Shown one piece after another: positions 39,505 to 48,939 of a DNA stretch of 64,000 nucleotides. The stretch's first letter is position 1, and every line of letters starts with the position of its first letter. This stretch comes from Staphylococcus sp. GSSP0090. GTDB lineage: Bacteria; Bacillota; Bacilli; Staphylococcales; Staphylococcaceae. Where the stretch lies: positions 53,411 to 117,410 of the forward strand of contig NZ_JACBFD010000033.1 of NCBI RefSeq assembly GCF_013391405.1, read 5' to 3'. A model generated the notes under the pieces. It saw only the letters and a program-made list of their open reading frames with translations. It had not been told where the DNA came from and did no database searches. A program made the translations under genes and the position numbers.

Positions 39505-40701
39505 ATGAATGTAAAAGAAAGTTTGTTTGAAAAATTAGAGTCTAAAAAAGGAGATATGGTTCAACACCGTCGTTATTTGCATCAACATCCTGAACTATCT
39601 TTTCAAGAAACTGCAACCTCTGCGTATATTAAAAAGTTTTATGAAAATAAGGATGTCATCATGACGCAACCTGTTGATGGAAGTCATGCAATTATCATTG
39701 AGATAAAAGGGCAATATCCTGGAAAGACGATTGGGCTGCGTGCTGATTTTGATGCATTACCGATTGAAGAGGAAGCGGATGTTCCTTTCAAATCATTAAA
39801 TCAAGGCGTTATGCATGCATGTGGACATGACGCACATACCGCTTATTTGTTAGGCTTAGCAGACGCGTTGATTGAAATAAAAGACGAACTTTCAGGCACA
39901 ATCAAAATCATTCACCAACATGCGGAGGAATTGCCTCCTGGAGGTGCACAACAGATTATGGCGTCTGGTGCACTCAATGATGTTGATGAAATTTATGGTA
40001 TTCATGTTGTACCTGTGGCAGGACCTGAAGTGATTGGTTTCAATAAGGGTAATGCATTTGCGGGGAGTTCTACTTTCACACTAACCATTAATGGATTGGG
40101 CGGTCATGCGGCTAGCCCTCATAAGACACATGATGCATTAGTTGCGGGAACAAACTTTGTCAATACACTTCAAACCATTGTCTCAAGACGTATTGATCCA
40201 TCTGAAATGGGCGTCATAACGGTAGGTGCTTTTGAAGCTCCGGGTGGTGCGAATGTTATTCAAGATAAAGTGACAATTAAAGGAACAGCACGTTATCTAA
40301 AAGATGATTTAGAACAATTTATGTATAAAGAAATTGAGAAAGTGGCTCAAAGTGTCGCTGTTGGATTTGATGTAACATATGACTTGGATTACCAATTCGG
40401 TTACCCTGTACTTTACAATCATCCGACACAAACCAACCATGTTGCCGATATATTATCTGCAAGTAGGGGTGACTATTTTGAACAACTTATCGAAATTCCA
40501 GCTGTTTCGGGGTCTGAGGATTTTGCATACTATTTAAAAGAAATTCCAGGTACCTTTTATATCGTTGGTTGTAAGCCAGAGCAAGTGACGTCACCTTATA
40601 TGAACCATCATCCTAAATTTGAAGTAAATGAGGATGCACTGATTGTAGCAGCTAAATCGCTTGGTGAGATAGCCATTAATAGAATGACGGCTACAGACTG
40701 A
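39505..40701 (+). CDS. M20 family amidohydrolase
   Basis: A 398-aa metallohydrolase of the M20/IAA-amino-acid hydrolase type (N-acyl amino acid amidohydrolase/hippuricase-like). Motifs: YLHQHPELSFQE, RADFDALPI, HACGHDAHTA with metal His/Asp, HQHAEELPPGGA with catalytic Glu, and a GGHAASPH dimerisation region. ATG 39505 is better spaced from AGAAGTG than ATG 39499. Acyl/amino-acid preference is not readable. Confidence 0.88.
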   Translation: MNVKESLFEKLESKKGDMVQHRRYLHQHPELSFQETATSAYIKKFYENKDVIMTQPVDGSHAIIIEIKGQYPGKTIGLRADFDALPIEEEADVPFKSLNQGVMHACGHDAHTAYLLGLADALIEIKDELSGTIKIIHQHAEELPPGGAQQIMASGALNDVDEIYGIHVVPVAGPEVIGFNKGNAFAGSSTFTLTINGLGGHAASPHKTHDALVAGTNFVNTLQTIVSRRIDPSEMGVITVGAFEAPGGANVIQDKVTIKGTARYLKDDLEQFMYKEIEKVAQSVAVGFDVTYDLDYQFGYPVLYNHPTQTNHVADILSASRGDYFEQLIEIPAVSGSEDFAYYLKEIPGTFYIVGCKPEQVTSPYMNHHPKFEVNEDALIVAAKSLGEIAINRMTATD

Positions 40702-40741
40702 TTTAATCAGGTATCAAGGAACAAGTATTGAGATAAATTAA

Positions 40742-40790
40742 AAAGCACTTACGACATTCATCACAGAATACATCGTAAGTGCTTATTTTT
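40742..40790. terminator. Bidirectional terminator between convergent genes
   Basis: Perfect 12-bp stem (aagcacttacga and complement) with A run before and T run after, between the convergent M20 and MFS genes. Confidence 0.85.
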
Positions 40791-40822
40791 GTTATTTAAT
40801 AATCATGGACCTCATACATAAA

Positions 40823-42226
40823 CTACATCGTTCTACGTGAAGGTTTACTATCATCGGTTAATTTTGCTGATAATACTAAGGCTATAAATGAAATAGCTGC
40901 TGCAACCATAAATGTAACATTGACACCATGGATGATACCTTCAATACCGTCGCCAGGGTTTGATGAAACAGACATTAATGTAATAAATAATGCTGTGCCA
41001 ATTGCCCCAGCCATTTGTCTAAATGTATTATTCATTGCGGTACCATGTGCGATAAGATGATTTGGCAATTGATTAATTGCTAAAGTTGTCATTGGCATCA
41101 TTACCATAGCGAGTGATACCATACGAACTGCATTCGCAGTAGCGAGATAAGTAAATGATGTATGCGCAGTGAGTACTGTAAATGGTAATGTTGAAAGAAC
41201 TAAAATAAGCAGTCCAATACGCGCAAGCCATTTACCTCCGAATTTGTCGAATAAGTAACCTGTAATAGGGTTCATGATACCCATAATAATTGCACCAGGT
41301 AATAATACGAGACCAGACTCTAAAGCAGAGAACTGTAACATATTTTGCATGTATAATGGCAAGATAATGTTAGATGCGATTAATACACCAAATACAAACA
41401 TACTTAATGCTGTACCTAAAGTATAAATATTATAACTAAATACTCTAAATTCAAGCATTGGTTCTTTTAGTTTCAATTGACGACGAATGAATATTACTAA
41501 TGAAATAACACCTATTACGAGTGGTGCAATAAATTGTACACTGCCCCATCCAGCTTCGCCGACTGAACTAAAGCTATAAAGCAATCCACCGAAACCTAAT
41601 GTAGATAGAATAACGGATGTGATATCTAGTTTTGGATGCGATGTTTCGGTAACGTTTTTCAATAGGAAAATGGATGCAATAATAATAATAATTGCGATAG
41701 GGAACACAACGTAGAAGACACTTCTCCAAGTAAGGTGTTCAACTAATATACCTGATAATGTAGGTCCAATTGCTGGAGCAAATGCGATCACGAGTCCAAA
41801 TAGACCCATTGCAGTCCCGCGTTTTTCTTTAGGGAAAGTTAGGAATAAGATTGTTTGCATTAGCGGCATCATAATACCAGCGCCTGCTGCTTGTAAGATA
41901 CGTCCTATGAGCAGCATTGAAAAATCTACGCCCACGGCACAAAGCAATGTACCTACAGCAAAAATACTCATCGCAGTTAAGAATAACTGCCTCGATGTAT
42001 AACGTTCAATTAGAAATGCTGTAACAGGAATCATTATTCCGTTTACCAGCATAAATATGGATTGTAACCATTGTACGGTACTTTCAGATACTTGAAGATC
42101 TTTCATAATTGGCGGTAAAGCCGTACCAAGTAACGTTTGGTTTAAAATAGTAATAAATGCCCCTGATAGTAGTACGATAAATAAGGGGATTCTTTTTTCG
42201 ACATGGAAAGTATCGCTTGTACTCAA
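40823..42226 (-). CDS. MFS multidrug transporter, DHA2 family (14 TM)
   Basis: A 467-aa MFS exporter with about 14 hydrophobic segments; LNQTLLGTALPPI in TM1, the GRILQAAGAGIMMPL motif C and PAIGPTLSG in TM5, as in EmrB/QacA/LmrB-type drug-proton antiporters. TTG start behind GAAAGAAGTGAG. No adaptor (EmrA) gene adjoins. Substrate range unknown. Confidence 0.88.
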   Translation of the reverse strand: MSTSDTFHVEKRIPLFIVLLSGAFITILNQTLLGTALPPIMKDLQVSESTVQWLQSIFMLVNGIMIPVTAFLIERYTSRQLFLTAMSIFAVGTLLCAVGVDFSMLLIGRILQAAGAGIMMPLMQTILFLTFPKEKRGTAMGLFGLVIAFAPAIGPTLSGILVEHLTWRSVFYVVFPIAIIIIIASIFLLKNVTETSHPKLDITSVILSTLGFGGLLYSFSSVGEAGWGSVQFIAPLVIGVISLVIFIRRQLKLKEPMLEFRVFSYNIYTLGTALSMFVFGVLIASNIILPLYMQNMLQFSALESGLVLLPGAIIMGIMNPITGYLFDKFGGKWLARIGLLILVLSTLPFTVLTAHTSFTYLATANAVRMVSLAMVMMPMTTLAINQLPNHLIAHGTAMNNTFRQMAGAIGTALFITLMSVSSNPGDGIEGIIHGVNVTFMVAAAISFIALVLSAKLTDDSKPSRRTM

Positions 42227-42716
42227 TTAACTCACTTCTTTCATAAAAATTACACAGTTTTATATTATAGCACTATACATATTTTAAATCTAAAAGTTGA
42301 ACTGAGAAAATTAAATTTGTAACTAAACAGAATGAGACATTATGGAAATGGTTTTTGAAAAGTTGTGTTAAAAGCTAGTTCTTAGATCATTTGTGTAACT
42401 GTTATTTAGAAAATGTACAATAACATTTTACAACTGCATGTTAAAAATACTACATATATATACGACGAATGTCAAAGTTATCATTCAGAGAATTTGATTG
42501 ACACATCAGCTACTACATCACTTTTAAAATTCAGAATATTTTCAAAACAAAGACGGTTTGTATTATAATAGGAAAGTATTCATAACTAAGTTGCCATAAT
42601 CATATGTTTTTACATATAAGCACAATATAAGTATTGTGACGTTGGAATAGAATATTTTTGAGCTCTTAGGCGTTATTAATCAATATAGAGATAGAATTGA
42701 AGGAGAGTTATAAATA
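42227..42716. other. Intergenic region between divergent MFS and acyl-CoA synthetase genes
   Basis: 490 bp, A+T rich, no credible gene on either strand. It contains one good rightward promoter (separate entry). The 147 bp between that promoter and the ATG is an unusually long leader in which no riboswitch class was recognised. Confidence 0.6.
42541..42569 (+). promoter_or_regulatory. Promoter of the acyl-CoA synthetase gene
   Basis: TTCAAA (42541-42546), 17-bp spacer, TATAAT (42564-42569). Confidence 0.6.
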
Positions 42717-44288
42717 ATGGATAAAAAAGATTTAGTTGCCCCTGAAACATATAATATTGTCAGCGAAATTGAAAAATTTGCGGCTGATACAACGAAGAAA
42801 GCAGTGATTTTTGAAGATGTGGGTGGCAAAACAACAGAAATGACATATCATCAATTAATTAAGCATGCGAATAAAGTAGGCAACGTATTTCAAAAGCATG
42901 GCTTACAAAAAGGTGACAAAGTCTTAGTAATGATGCCACGTTGCATTGAAACATATGAAATTTACCTAGCAGCATTGAAATTAGGTATTGTGCTCATTCC
43001 TAGCTCAGAAATGTTACGCACGAAAGACTTACAATATAGAATTACGCATGGTGAAGTGAAAGGTATTGTAGTAACTGCTGATCGTATTGATGAATTTAAA
43101 GCAGTGAAGGAATATGCTACACTTACGAAATTAATTGTGGGGGGACATGAACCTGATTGGTATACTGTTGAAGATGAAAAATCAAATGCTTCCGATCAAT
43201 TAGATATGATTGAGACATCTAGGGATGATATCGCATTATTGTCATATACTTCGGGGACAACAGGGAATCCTAAAGCTGTTGTTCATTCGCACGGTTGGGG
43301 CTATGCCCATATGCAAATGGCCCCTAAGCATTGGTTAAGTATTAAAGAAGATGACATTGTTTGGGCAACAGCAGCACCAGGTTGGCAAAAATGGGTGTGG
43401 AGTCCTTTCTTATCAATCATGGGTTCAGGCGCGACTGCTTTCGTATATAATGGTAAGTTCAACGCCGAAAAATATTTAGAATTACTTCAAAATTATCAAA
43501 TCAATGTACTATGCTGTACACCAACTGAATATCGATTGATGGCGAAATTACCTAATCTAACAGACTATCATTTAGAACATTTGCATAGCGCTGTCTCAGC
43601 AGGAGAACCACTTAATAGAGAAGTCGTTGAAAAATTCCAAAATCATTTCAATATTACAGTAAGAGATGGTTATGGACAGACGGAAAGTACATTATTAATT
43701 GGCTTCTTAAAAGATACAGAAAGTCGCCCTGGTTCTATGGGGAAAGCAATCCCTGGAAGTCATGTGACAGTCATCAATGATGATGGTGAACTTGCTGAAG
43801 TTGGTGAAGTAGGAAACATTGCAGTGCCGGTAGACTTACCTGCCCTGTTCAAAGGCTACTATAAAGATCCCGAACGTACGGCAGAACCTAGAAAAGGTAC
43901 CTATTATATAACAGGTGATTTAGCAAAAATAGATGCAGATGGTTACTTTTGGTTCGAAGGACGAAAAGATGATATTATCATTAGCTCCGGTTATACGATT
44001 GGGCCGTTCGAAGTTGAAGATTCTCTGACAAAACATGAATATGTGAAAGAATGTGCAGTCGTTGCGAGTCCGCATGAAATTAGAGGTAATATTGTTAAAG
44101 CCTTCGTCATTTTACAGGATGATGTACCAGCAACAGACGAAACAGTTAAAACATTACAAAATTATGTAAAACAAGACGTAGCACCTTATAAATATCCACG
44201 AGCGATTGAATTCGTTGAAGACTTACCGAAGACAAACTCAGGTAAAATTAGACGAATTGAATTGAGAGAAGCAGAGCAAAATAAATAA
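42717..44288 (+). CDS. Acyl-CoA synthetase (AMP-forming), MbcS-like
   Basis: A 523-aa ANL-superfamily ligase forming acyl-CoA via acyl-AMP. LSYTSGTTGNPKAV P-loop (about 175-189), DGYGQTE, TGDL and the C-terminal KTNSGKIRR catalytic lysine. It resembles medium/short-chain acyl-CoA synthetases, and the N-terminal LVAPETYNIVSEIEK and PSSEMLRTKDLQYR segments recall staphylococcal MbcS, which activates branched-chain carboxylic acids for membrane lipid synthesis. That specific assignment is from memory of the family. Monocistronic with promoter and terminator. Confidence 0.85.
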   Translation: MDKKDLVAPETYNIVSEIEKFAADTTKKAVIFEDVGGKTTEMTYHQLIKHANKVGNVFQKHGLQKGDKVLVMMPRCIETYEIYLAALKLGIVLIPSSEMLRTKDLQYRITHGEVKGIVVTADRIDEFKAVKEYATLTKLIVGGHEPDWYTVEDEKSNASDQLDMIETSRDDIALLSYTSGTTGNPKAVVHSHGWGYAHMQMAPKHWLSIKEDDIVWATAAPGWQKWVWSPFLSIMGSGATAFVYNGKFNAEKYLELLQNYQINVLCCTPTEYRLMAKLPNLTDYHLEHLHSAVSAGEPLNREVVEKFQNHFNITVRDGYGQTESTLLIGFLKDTESRPGSMGKAIPGSHVTVINDDGELAEVGEVGNIAVPVDLPALFKGYYKDPERTAEPRKGTYYITGDLAKIDADGYFWFEGRKDDIIISSGYTIGPFEVEDSLTKHEYVKECAVVASPHEIRGNIVKAFVILQDDVPATDETVKTLQNYVKQDVAPYKYPRAIEFVEDLPKTNSGKIRRIELREAEQNK

Positions 44289-44302
44289 CATATGACACTA
44301 AA

Positions 44303-44335
44303 AAATCCCCTTACTACACACGTAGTGAGGGGATT
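44303..44335. terminator. Terminator between convergent genes
   Basis: Stem aaatcccc-tactac / gtagt-ggggattt with a tight loop; serves the synthetase gene and possibly the convergent YIP1 gene. Confidence 0.82.
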
Positions 44336-44356
44336 TGATGTTTCTTTGGTTAAAAA

Positions 44357-44968
44357 TTATTGGAAGGCAGCTCCTAAGAGCGAGAAACCAATAACTACGA
44401 CAAGATAAGCAATAGACCAAATGATGGCTGATTTCTTAGAGAAACGACTTGTTGCAAAAAACAAGATTCCTAAAACATAAGCACTGATAAGCGTTTGTAA
44501 GTCGAACGCGCGAAGTGTAGGGTTACCCTTGTCAAAGATGTTTAGGCTTGTAATTGAGTAATCTGTGACTGAAAGTCCTGCAATCCATTGTATAAGTACA
44601 ACAATGAGTGCGATAGTACTGGTAATAATCGTATAACTTAAAGTTGCAGAAAAGATTGATTTAGCACTAGCATCTGATTTCATGATTTTAGAGATAATTA
44701 AAATGATAACAAAAGTAACACCAATCGTAATGATAGAGCCAATCACACCAGTAACAACAGCTGTGATTTTTGCGAATTCAAGTGATTGGTCAAGCTGTTG
44801 TCCACTTAATCCAGCATCTTCGAAACTTTGTTTGAAGTCCGTAGTTAGTGCAACAATCGTAGCTGATAATGCAACGATAACGATTGCAATAATGAGTTTT
44901 AAACCCCAAGTAGGTTTTTCACGTAGACTAGAAAAATGTTGCGCTAAAGGTAAATTAGATGATTCCAT
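44357..44968 (-). CDS. YIP1-family membrane protein
   Basis: A 203-aa protein with a short hydrophilic N-terminus and five hydrophobic segments, recognised as a YIP1-like family. Start ATG 44968 has AGGAGG upstream (10 bp); the frame extends to 45007 without one. Bacterial members have no established function. Monocistronic. Confidence 0.78.
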   Translation of the reverse strand: MESSNLPLAQHFSSLREKPTWGLKLIIAIVIVALSATIVALTTDFKQSFEDAGLSGQQLDQSLEFAKITAVVTGVIGSIITIGVTFVIILIISKIMKSDASAKSIFSATLSYTIITSTIALIVVLIQWIAGLSVTDYSITSLNIFDKGNPTLRAFDLQTLISAYVLGILFFATSRFSKKSAIIWSIAYLVVVIGFSLLGAAFQ

Positions 44969-45225
44969 ATGTAAATTGCCTCCTGTATATAGCGTTTCCA
45001 AAAGCATAACATGTGCTACAATATTTTAAAATAGATTAATAAAAATAATTAATCATATTTATTGTTTTCTAATAATAATACAATAATAAAGTGTAATTTT
45101 TGTTTGTTAATAAACTTTAAAATTTAAAACATGATATTTTTTCCGTTTATTATTGTGTGGTGGTGGTAAAGTCTTGTGTGCTATAAATTACATAAAAAAA
45201 CAATATATTTAGAGGAGTTGGACAG

Positions 45226-45690
45226 ATGTTACATTATTATAAATTGTTTTGGCTCAATGCGTTAGATGTGAAAGGCAGAGCGAGACGTAAGGAATTTTGG
45301 TATCCTTTTTTAATGAATATCCTAGTTAATATAATAATTGGAGTCATTTTTTTCGTATTACCTCTTCCAGCAATTTTAGAAGAAACAGTTAGTTGGCTTG
45401 TGTATATATTAATGCTAGTCGCTATGTTCACTGTTACAGTTAGAAGGTTTCATGATGTTGGTATGACAATGCTAATACCCATAATTATTTATCTAGTTAC
45501 GGTTGCTAATGATGTTAGTGAATTTATAAATAAAGATATACAATCGTTCGATAATTCTGCATTAACAATTATAGCTGTTATTGTTGGGGTCATTTACATT
45601 GTGATTTTAATTGTTTCATTAGCGGTTTGTTGTACAAGCGGTAAAAAAGAAACAAATAAATATGGTGTAAACCCTAAGACGATTGACTAA
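45226..45690 (+). CDS. DUF805 membrane protein
   Basis: A 154-aa protein with the DUF805 signature: YKLFWLNALDVKGRARRKEFWYPF near the N-terminus and VRRFHDVGMT, with four hydrophobic segments. Good AGAGGAG Shine-Dalgarno. Function unknown; possible membrane-stress role is not supported by context here. Confidence 0.85.
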   Translation: MLHYYKLFWLNALDVKGRARRKEFWYPFLMNILVNIIIGVIFFVLPLPAILEETVSWLVYILMLVAMFTVTVRRFHDVGMTMLIPIIIYLVTVANDVSEFINKDIQSFDNSALTIIAVIVGVIYIVILIVSLAVCCTSGKKETNKYGVNPKTID

Positions 45691-45785
45691 AAAGTGGATG
45701 TTTATTGAAAGATTACTTTGATATTAGGTGTTTTTTCAATAAAAATTTCAATATATCAAGGTGATTTTAAAAGGGGGCTATAAAG

Positions 45786-45872
45786 ATGTATGGCTCAATC
45801 GTTGCTATATTGTGTGCGGTATTTGTCATTTTTTTAGCACCTTATTTTGAGAAGAAAGATAAGAAAAAATAA
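45786..45872 (+). CDS. 28-aa single-helix membrane peptide
   Basis: Short gene with a strong AAAGGGGG Shine-Dalgarno about 9 bp before ATG. The peptide is one hydrophobic helix (residues 3-20) with a lysine-rich tail EKKDKKK, a topology seen in many small bacterial membrane proteins. It lies 95 bp after the DUF805 gene and before a terminator. No family recognised. Confidence 0.55.
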   Translation: MYGSIVAILCAVFVIFLAPYFEKKDKKK

Positions 45873-45895
45873 ATGAATAAATGTGTTTAGCTGAT

Positions 45896-45940
45896 AAAAT
45901 GGTAATTTCTACTAATATAAGGTAGGGATTACCATTTTTT
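45896..45940 (+). terminator. Terminator after the 28-aa gene
   Basis: Stem aaatggtaat / attaccattt with T run and a 24-nt loop. Confidence 0.7.
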
Positions 45941-46333
45941 ATTATTTTAAGCCACTCGTGATATCTGACTTTAGGTAAGCTAGGATAGTATGAATATCGA
46001 ATAATTCGAAATGTTAAATCATTTAAAGATTGAATATAATCAAAATGTCATAATAAATTTGATATATATCCTATTCTTGATGATTTTATATGTAATCAGA
46101 ACAATATAATTATATTAATGATTGAAATTAGTCTAAAATAGATATAAGCAATTGTATAGATAACAAAATGCTATCGAGTTGAATACATAATCAATGATAA
46201 ATCATTTTAAAATGGCTAATGCTTAGTTATAGACTAATCACTTAGATTGAACTTTTGAATGATAAAACATATAAAGAATGCGTCATTTGTTAATGAAAAA
46301 ATTTTAATATCATAACTGGAGGAAGAAGATGTA
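45941..46333. other. Intergenic region without recognised genes
   Basis: About 390 bp of very A+T-rich DNA. Both strands were read for short ORFs with Shine-Dalgarno sites and none was convincing. It must contain the promoter for the gene at 46334, but no clear -35/-10 pair stood out. Confidence 0.5.
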
Positions 46334-47428
46334 ATGGAAATACAGAAGCATTTTAAACTAGCTATTCAAATATTAGTATATATGCTATTTATATTTTTGA
46401 TTTTTGCTAGTACACCCGTGGTTTATGTGATCATATATGCGGTAACAGCAGCCATATTATTGATACATACATTATTTTCAAAGAATAAGTGGAAAATAAA
46501 ACTCATGTTTATGGGGATTTATATATTAATTTTAGTATTACAACAAATATATATTAACAATGCTGTGTTTTTAAATGACGATTTTGGATTGGTGACACTT
46601 ATAAAAAAAGTGATAGCTATTATTATCATCTTTTTACCATATTTTGTACGTTATCTACATTATATTTATACACTGGAACATCAATTTACAATAGGTAAAC
46701 ATGCATCTATTACATTTGATATGTTAGCAAGCATTAACAGAAGGAGAAATGATTTAAAAGGTAACTGGGATAAAGGGAAAGTTGTGTTATCTAAAGATAA
46801 CATTACCGAAATCGCTCAAGATATACCGCGGCATAGTTATTTTAAGTATTTAAACAAAGATACGTTAAGTGAAGCGTTTTTCGAAGCATGTGAAAGTAGT
46901 TTGTCAGATGAACATATCTACATTATTTTATCAAGCACTGGAAGCTCAGCAAGTGAGTTAATATCATTGTTTACTAAAAAAGCATATAATCATGTTTCTT
47001 TGAGCTTTGATCAGGATTTAAAGACAACAATTAGTTATAACGGCGGTGAAAATGTTACTTTACCGGGATTGAATCAGGAACAGCTAAAGTCGTTTCATAA
47101 AAAAGATGATGCCAGTATTATGGTTTATAAAATGAAAGCTCCAAAAGAAAATAAAAGACGTATTATTAAAAAAATTAGAGAGATTAATGATGCTGGTAGC
47201 GCATATAACTTAGTAGGGTTGGTCACCAAAGTATCCATTAGACCCAATATCATGTTTTGTTCACAATTTATTTACAGTATTTTACAAGTTGGTAATTTAG
47301 CATACTTTGAATCAGTTAATACGAAAGTAAAACCAACAGATTTTGTCGAAAATGATTACTATAGAAAATTAGAATTTTGTTATGAAATTAATTTTAAAGA
47401 TATGGAACAATCAGTAAGGGAGGTTTGA
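46334..47428 (+). CDS. Membrane-anchored permuted NlpC/P60 (YiiX/LRAT-like) protein
   Basis: A 364-aa protein with four N-terminal hydrophobic helices (about 9-28, 30-47, 54-73, 88-108), a linker of about 90 aa, then a domain from about 190. In that domain a His in YNHVSLSF (His220) precedes a Cys in MFCSQFIY (Cys309). His before Cys is the order of circularly permuted papain-like enzymes (YiiX/YaeF, and eukaryotic LRAT/HRASLS acyltransferases). Its stop overlaps the next gene, implying coupling. The reaction (hydrolysis or acyl transfer on lipid or peptide) is not known. Confidence 0.7.
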   Translation: MEIQKHFKLAIQILVYMLFIFLIFASTPVVYVIIYAVTAAILLIHTLFSKNKWKIKLMFMGIYILILVLQQIYINNAVFLNDDFGLVTLIKKVIAIIIIFLPYFVRYLHYIYTLEHQFTIGKHASITFDMLASINRRRNDLKGNWDKGKVVLSKDNITEIAQDIPRHSYFKYLNKDTLSEAFFEACESSLSDEHIYIILSSTGSSASELISLFTKKAYNHVSLSFDQDLKTTISYNGGENVTLPGLNQEQLKSFHKKDDASIMVYKMKAPKENKRRIIKKIREINDAGSAYNLVGLVTKVSIRPNIMFCSQFIYSILQVGNLAYFESVNTKVKPTDFVENDYYRKLEFCYEINFKDMEQSVREV

Positions 47429-48714
47429 ATGCATTTATGGAGAATAGAAAATTCAAGTTAGATAATACAGCGCTCATTCATATGGCATCAAAAAATAAAC
47501 ACTGGTCAAACATTTTTAGGTTGTCGGTAACTTTATATGATGATATTAATCCTCAAATTTTACAAAAGGCTTTAGAACATATGACGCCTAGGTTTCCAAC
47601 AATTATAGCAAGTATACACAAAGGCTTTTTCTGGTATTATCAAAAACCAGTCACTTCGATACCTAATATTACGAAAGATACTTATTTATTGAAGGCGATG
47701 TCGAAAAAAGAACTTGAACGTTGCGCAACGCGTGTCATGTATTCTGACAAATCTATAAATGTAGAATTATTTCATTCTATAACAGATGGTAAGGGAGGTA
47801 TCATTTTTTTAAAGTCACTGGTATATGAATATCTCAAGATTAAAGAAAAAGTCAATGTCTCTAATTTGGGGGCATGGGATATATTAAGTACAGAGGACAG
47901 ACCAGAGGAAAATGAACTGCAAGATGCATATCGTAATCTTCAGACATCAATGAAACCATCAAATGCTCAAGAGCAAAATAAAAATATTTTTCAATTTAAG
48001 GATGACCAATCTGACTATTTGCACCTTAACAAATTTATTTTTGACATAAATGATATAAAACCATTGGCCAAGACTTATCATGCGAGTTTAACTGTTTTAA
48101 TATCTGCAATAATTATGAAAGCTATGATCAATATTCAAAAAGAGAAAGAAACATTAGATAAGCAGAAAATAGTTAAATTATTTTTACCCATTGATTTAAG
48201 AAATATCATGGGACAACAGACATTACGCAATTTTGTATTTTATATCAAACCCGAAATTAATCCCAAGCAAGACCAAGATAAGTTAATGGATATCATAGAA
48301 TCTATTAAAAAACAGATGAATCAAGGATTACAGAAAGAAAATCTGAAAGCTAGAATTGAAAAAAATGTTAAACTACAAAACAGTCTTATCATCAGTGCGA
48401 TGCCATTATTTTTAAAAGAATTCATGTTAAAACAAGGTTTTAAAATAAGCGAAAAGACAACGTCTTTAACGGTCTCAAATATGGGGATAGTAGAAATGCC
48501 TGAACAGCTCAATGAATATATACAACACTTTGATTGTCTGTTAAATACAAGGTCAGATACACCTTATAATTGCGGTATCATTAGCTATGATGGCAAATTA
48601 TATGTTAATTTCATAAGAAATACTGAGCATGCTTTATTAGAAAGAGCAATGGCACAAATCATAAGTGATTTATCTATCGTACATCGTATAGAAAAAACTC
48701 AATATCGTATTTAG
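47425..48714 (+). CDS. Condensation-superfamily acyltransferase (alcohol acetyltransferase-like)
   Basis: A 429-aa protein of the CoA-dependent acyltransferase fold. HSITDG (residues 117-122) matches the catalytic HxxxDG, LFLPIDLRN resembles the conserved P-x-D-x-R structural motif, and VSNMG takes the place of DFGWG. Relatives include NRPS condensation domains, PapA5 and alcohol acetyltransferases. Start: TTG 47425 overlaps the upstream stop but crowds the AAGGGAGG site; ATG 47437 is an alternative. No carrier-protein or NRPS gene is nearby, so a lipid or small-molecule acceptor is likelier. Confidence 0.75.
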   Translation: MNAFMENRKFKLDNTALIHMASKNKHWSNIFRLSVTLYDDINPQILQKALEHMTPRFPTIIASIHKGFFWYYQKPVTSIPNITKDTYLLKAMSKKELERCATRVMYSDKSINVELFHSITDGKGGIIFLKSLVYEYLKIKEKVNVSNLGAWDILSTEDRPEENELQDAYRNLQTSMKPSNAQEQNKNIFQFKDDQSDYLHLNKFIFDINDIKPLAKTYHASLTVLISAIIMKAMINIQKEKETLDKQKIVKLFLPIDLRNIMGQQTLRNFVFYIKPEINPKQDQDKLMDIIESIKKQMNQGLQKENLKARIEKNVKLQNSLIISAMPLFLKEFMLKQGFKISEKTTSLTVSNMGIVEMPEQLNEYIQHFDCLLNTRSDTPYNCGIISYDGKLYVNFIRNTEHALLERAMAQIISDLSIVHRIEKTQYRI

Positions 48715-48939
48715 TCCATTTATACTGTTCTATTTTATAGTAATAAAATAAAAGGGTAGCATTTTGGATATTTTTGCATAAGCCTAATAAATAAGTGTAT
48801 TTCGGCATTTGGTATGACAAAATTGTCACACATATTTTCTTTAAAAAGTATTGATTTAAAAATATATTATGCCTTGTGTTTTTAATTGTGTAAGTGTGAT
48901 AGTATGGCACTGAATATAAATATAAGGAGTGATTATGAA

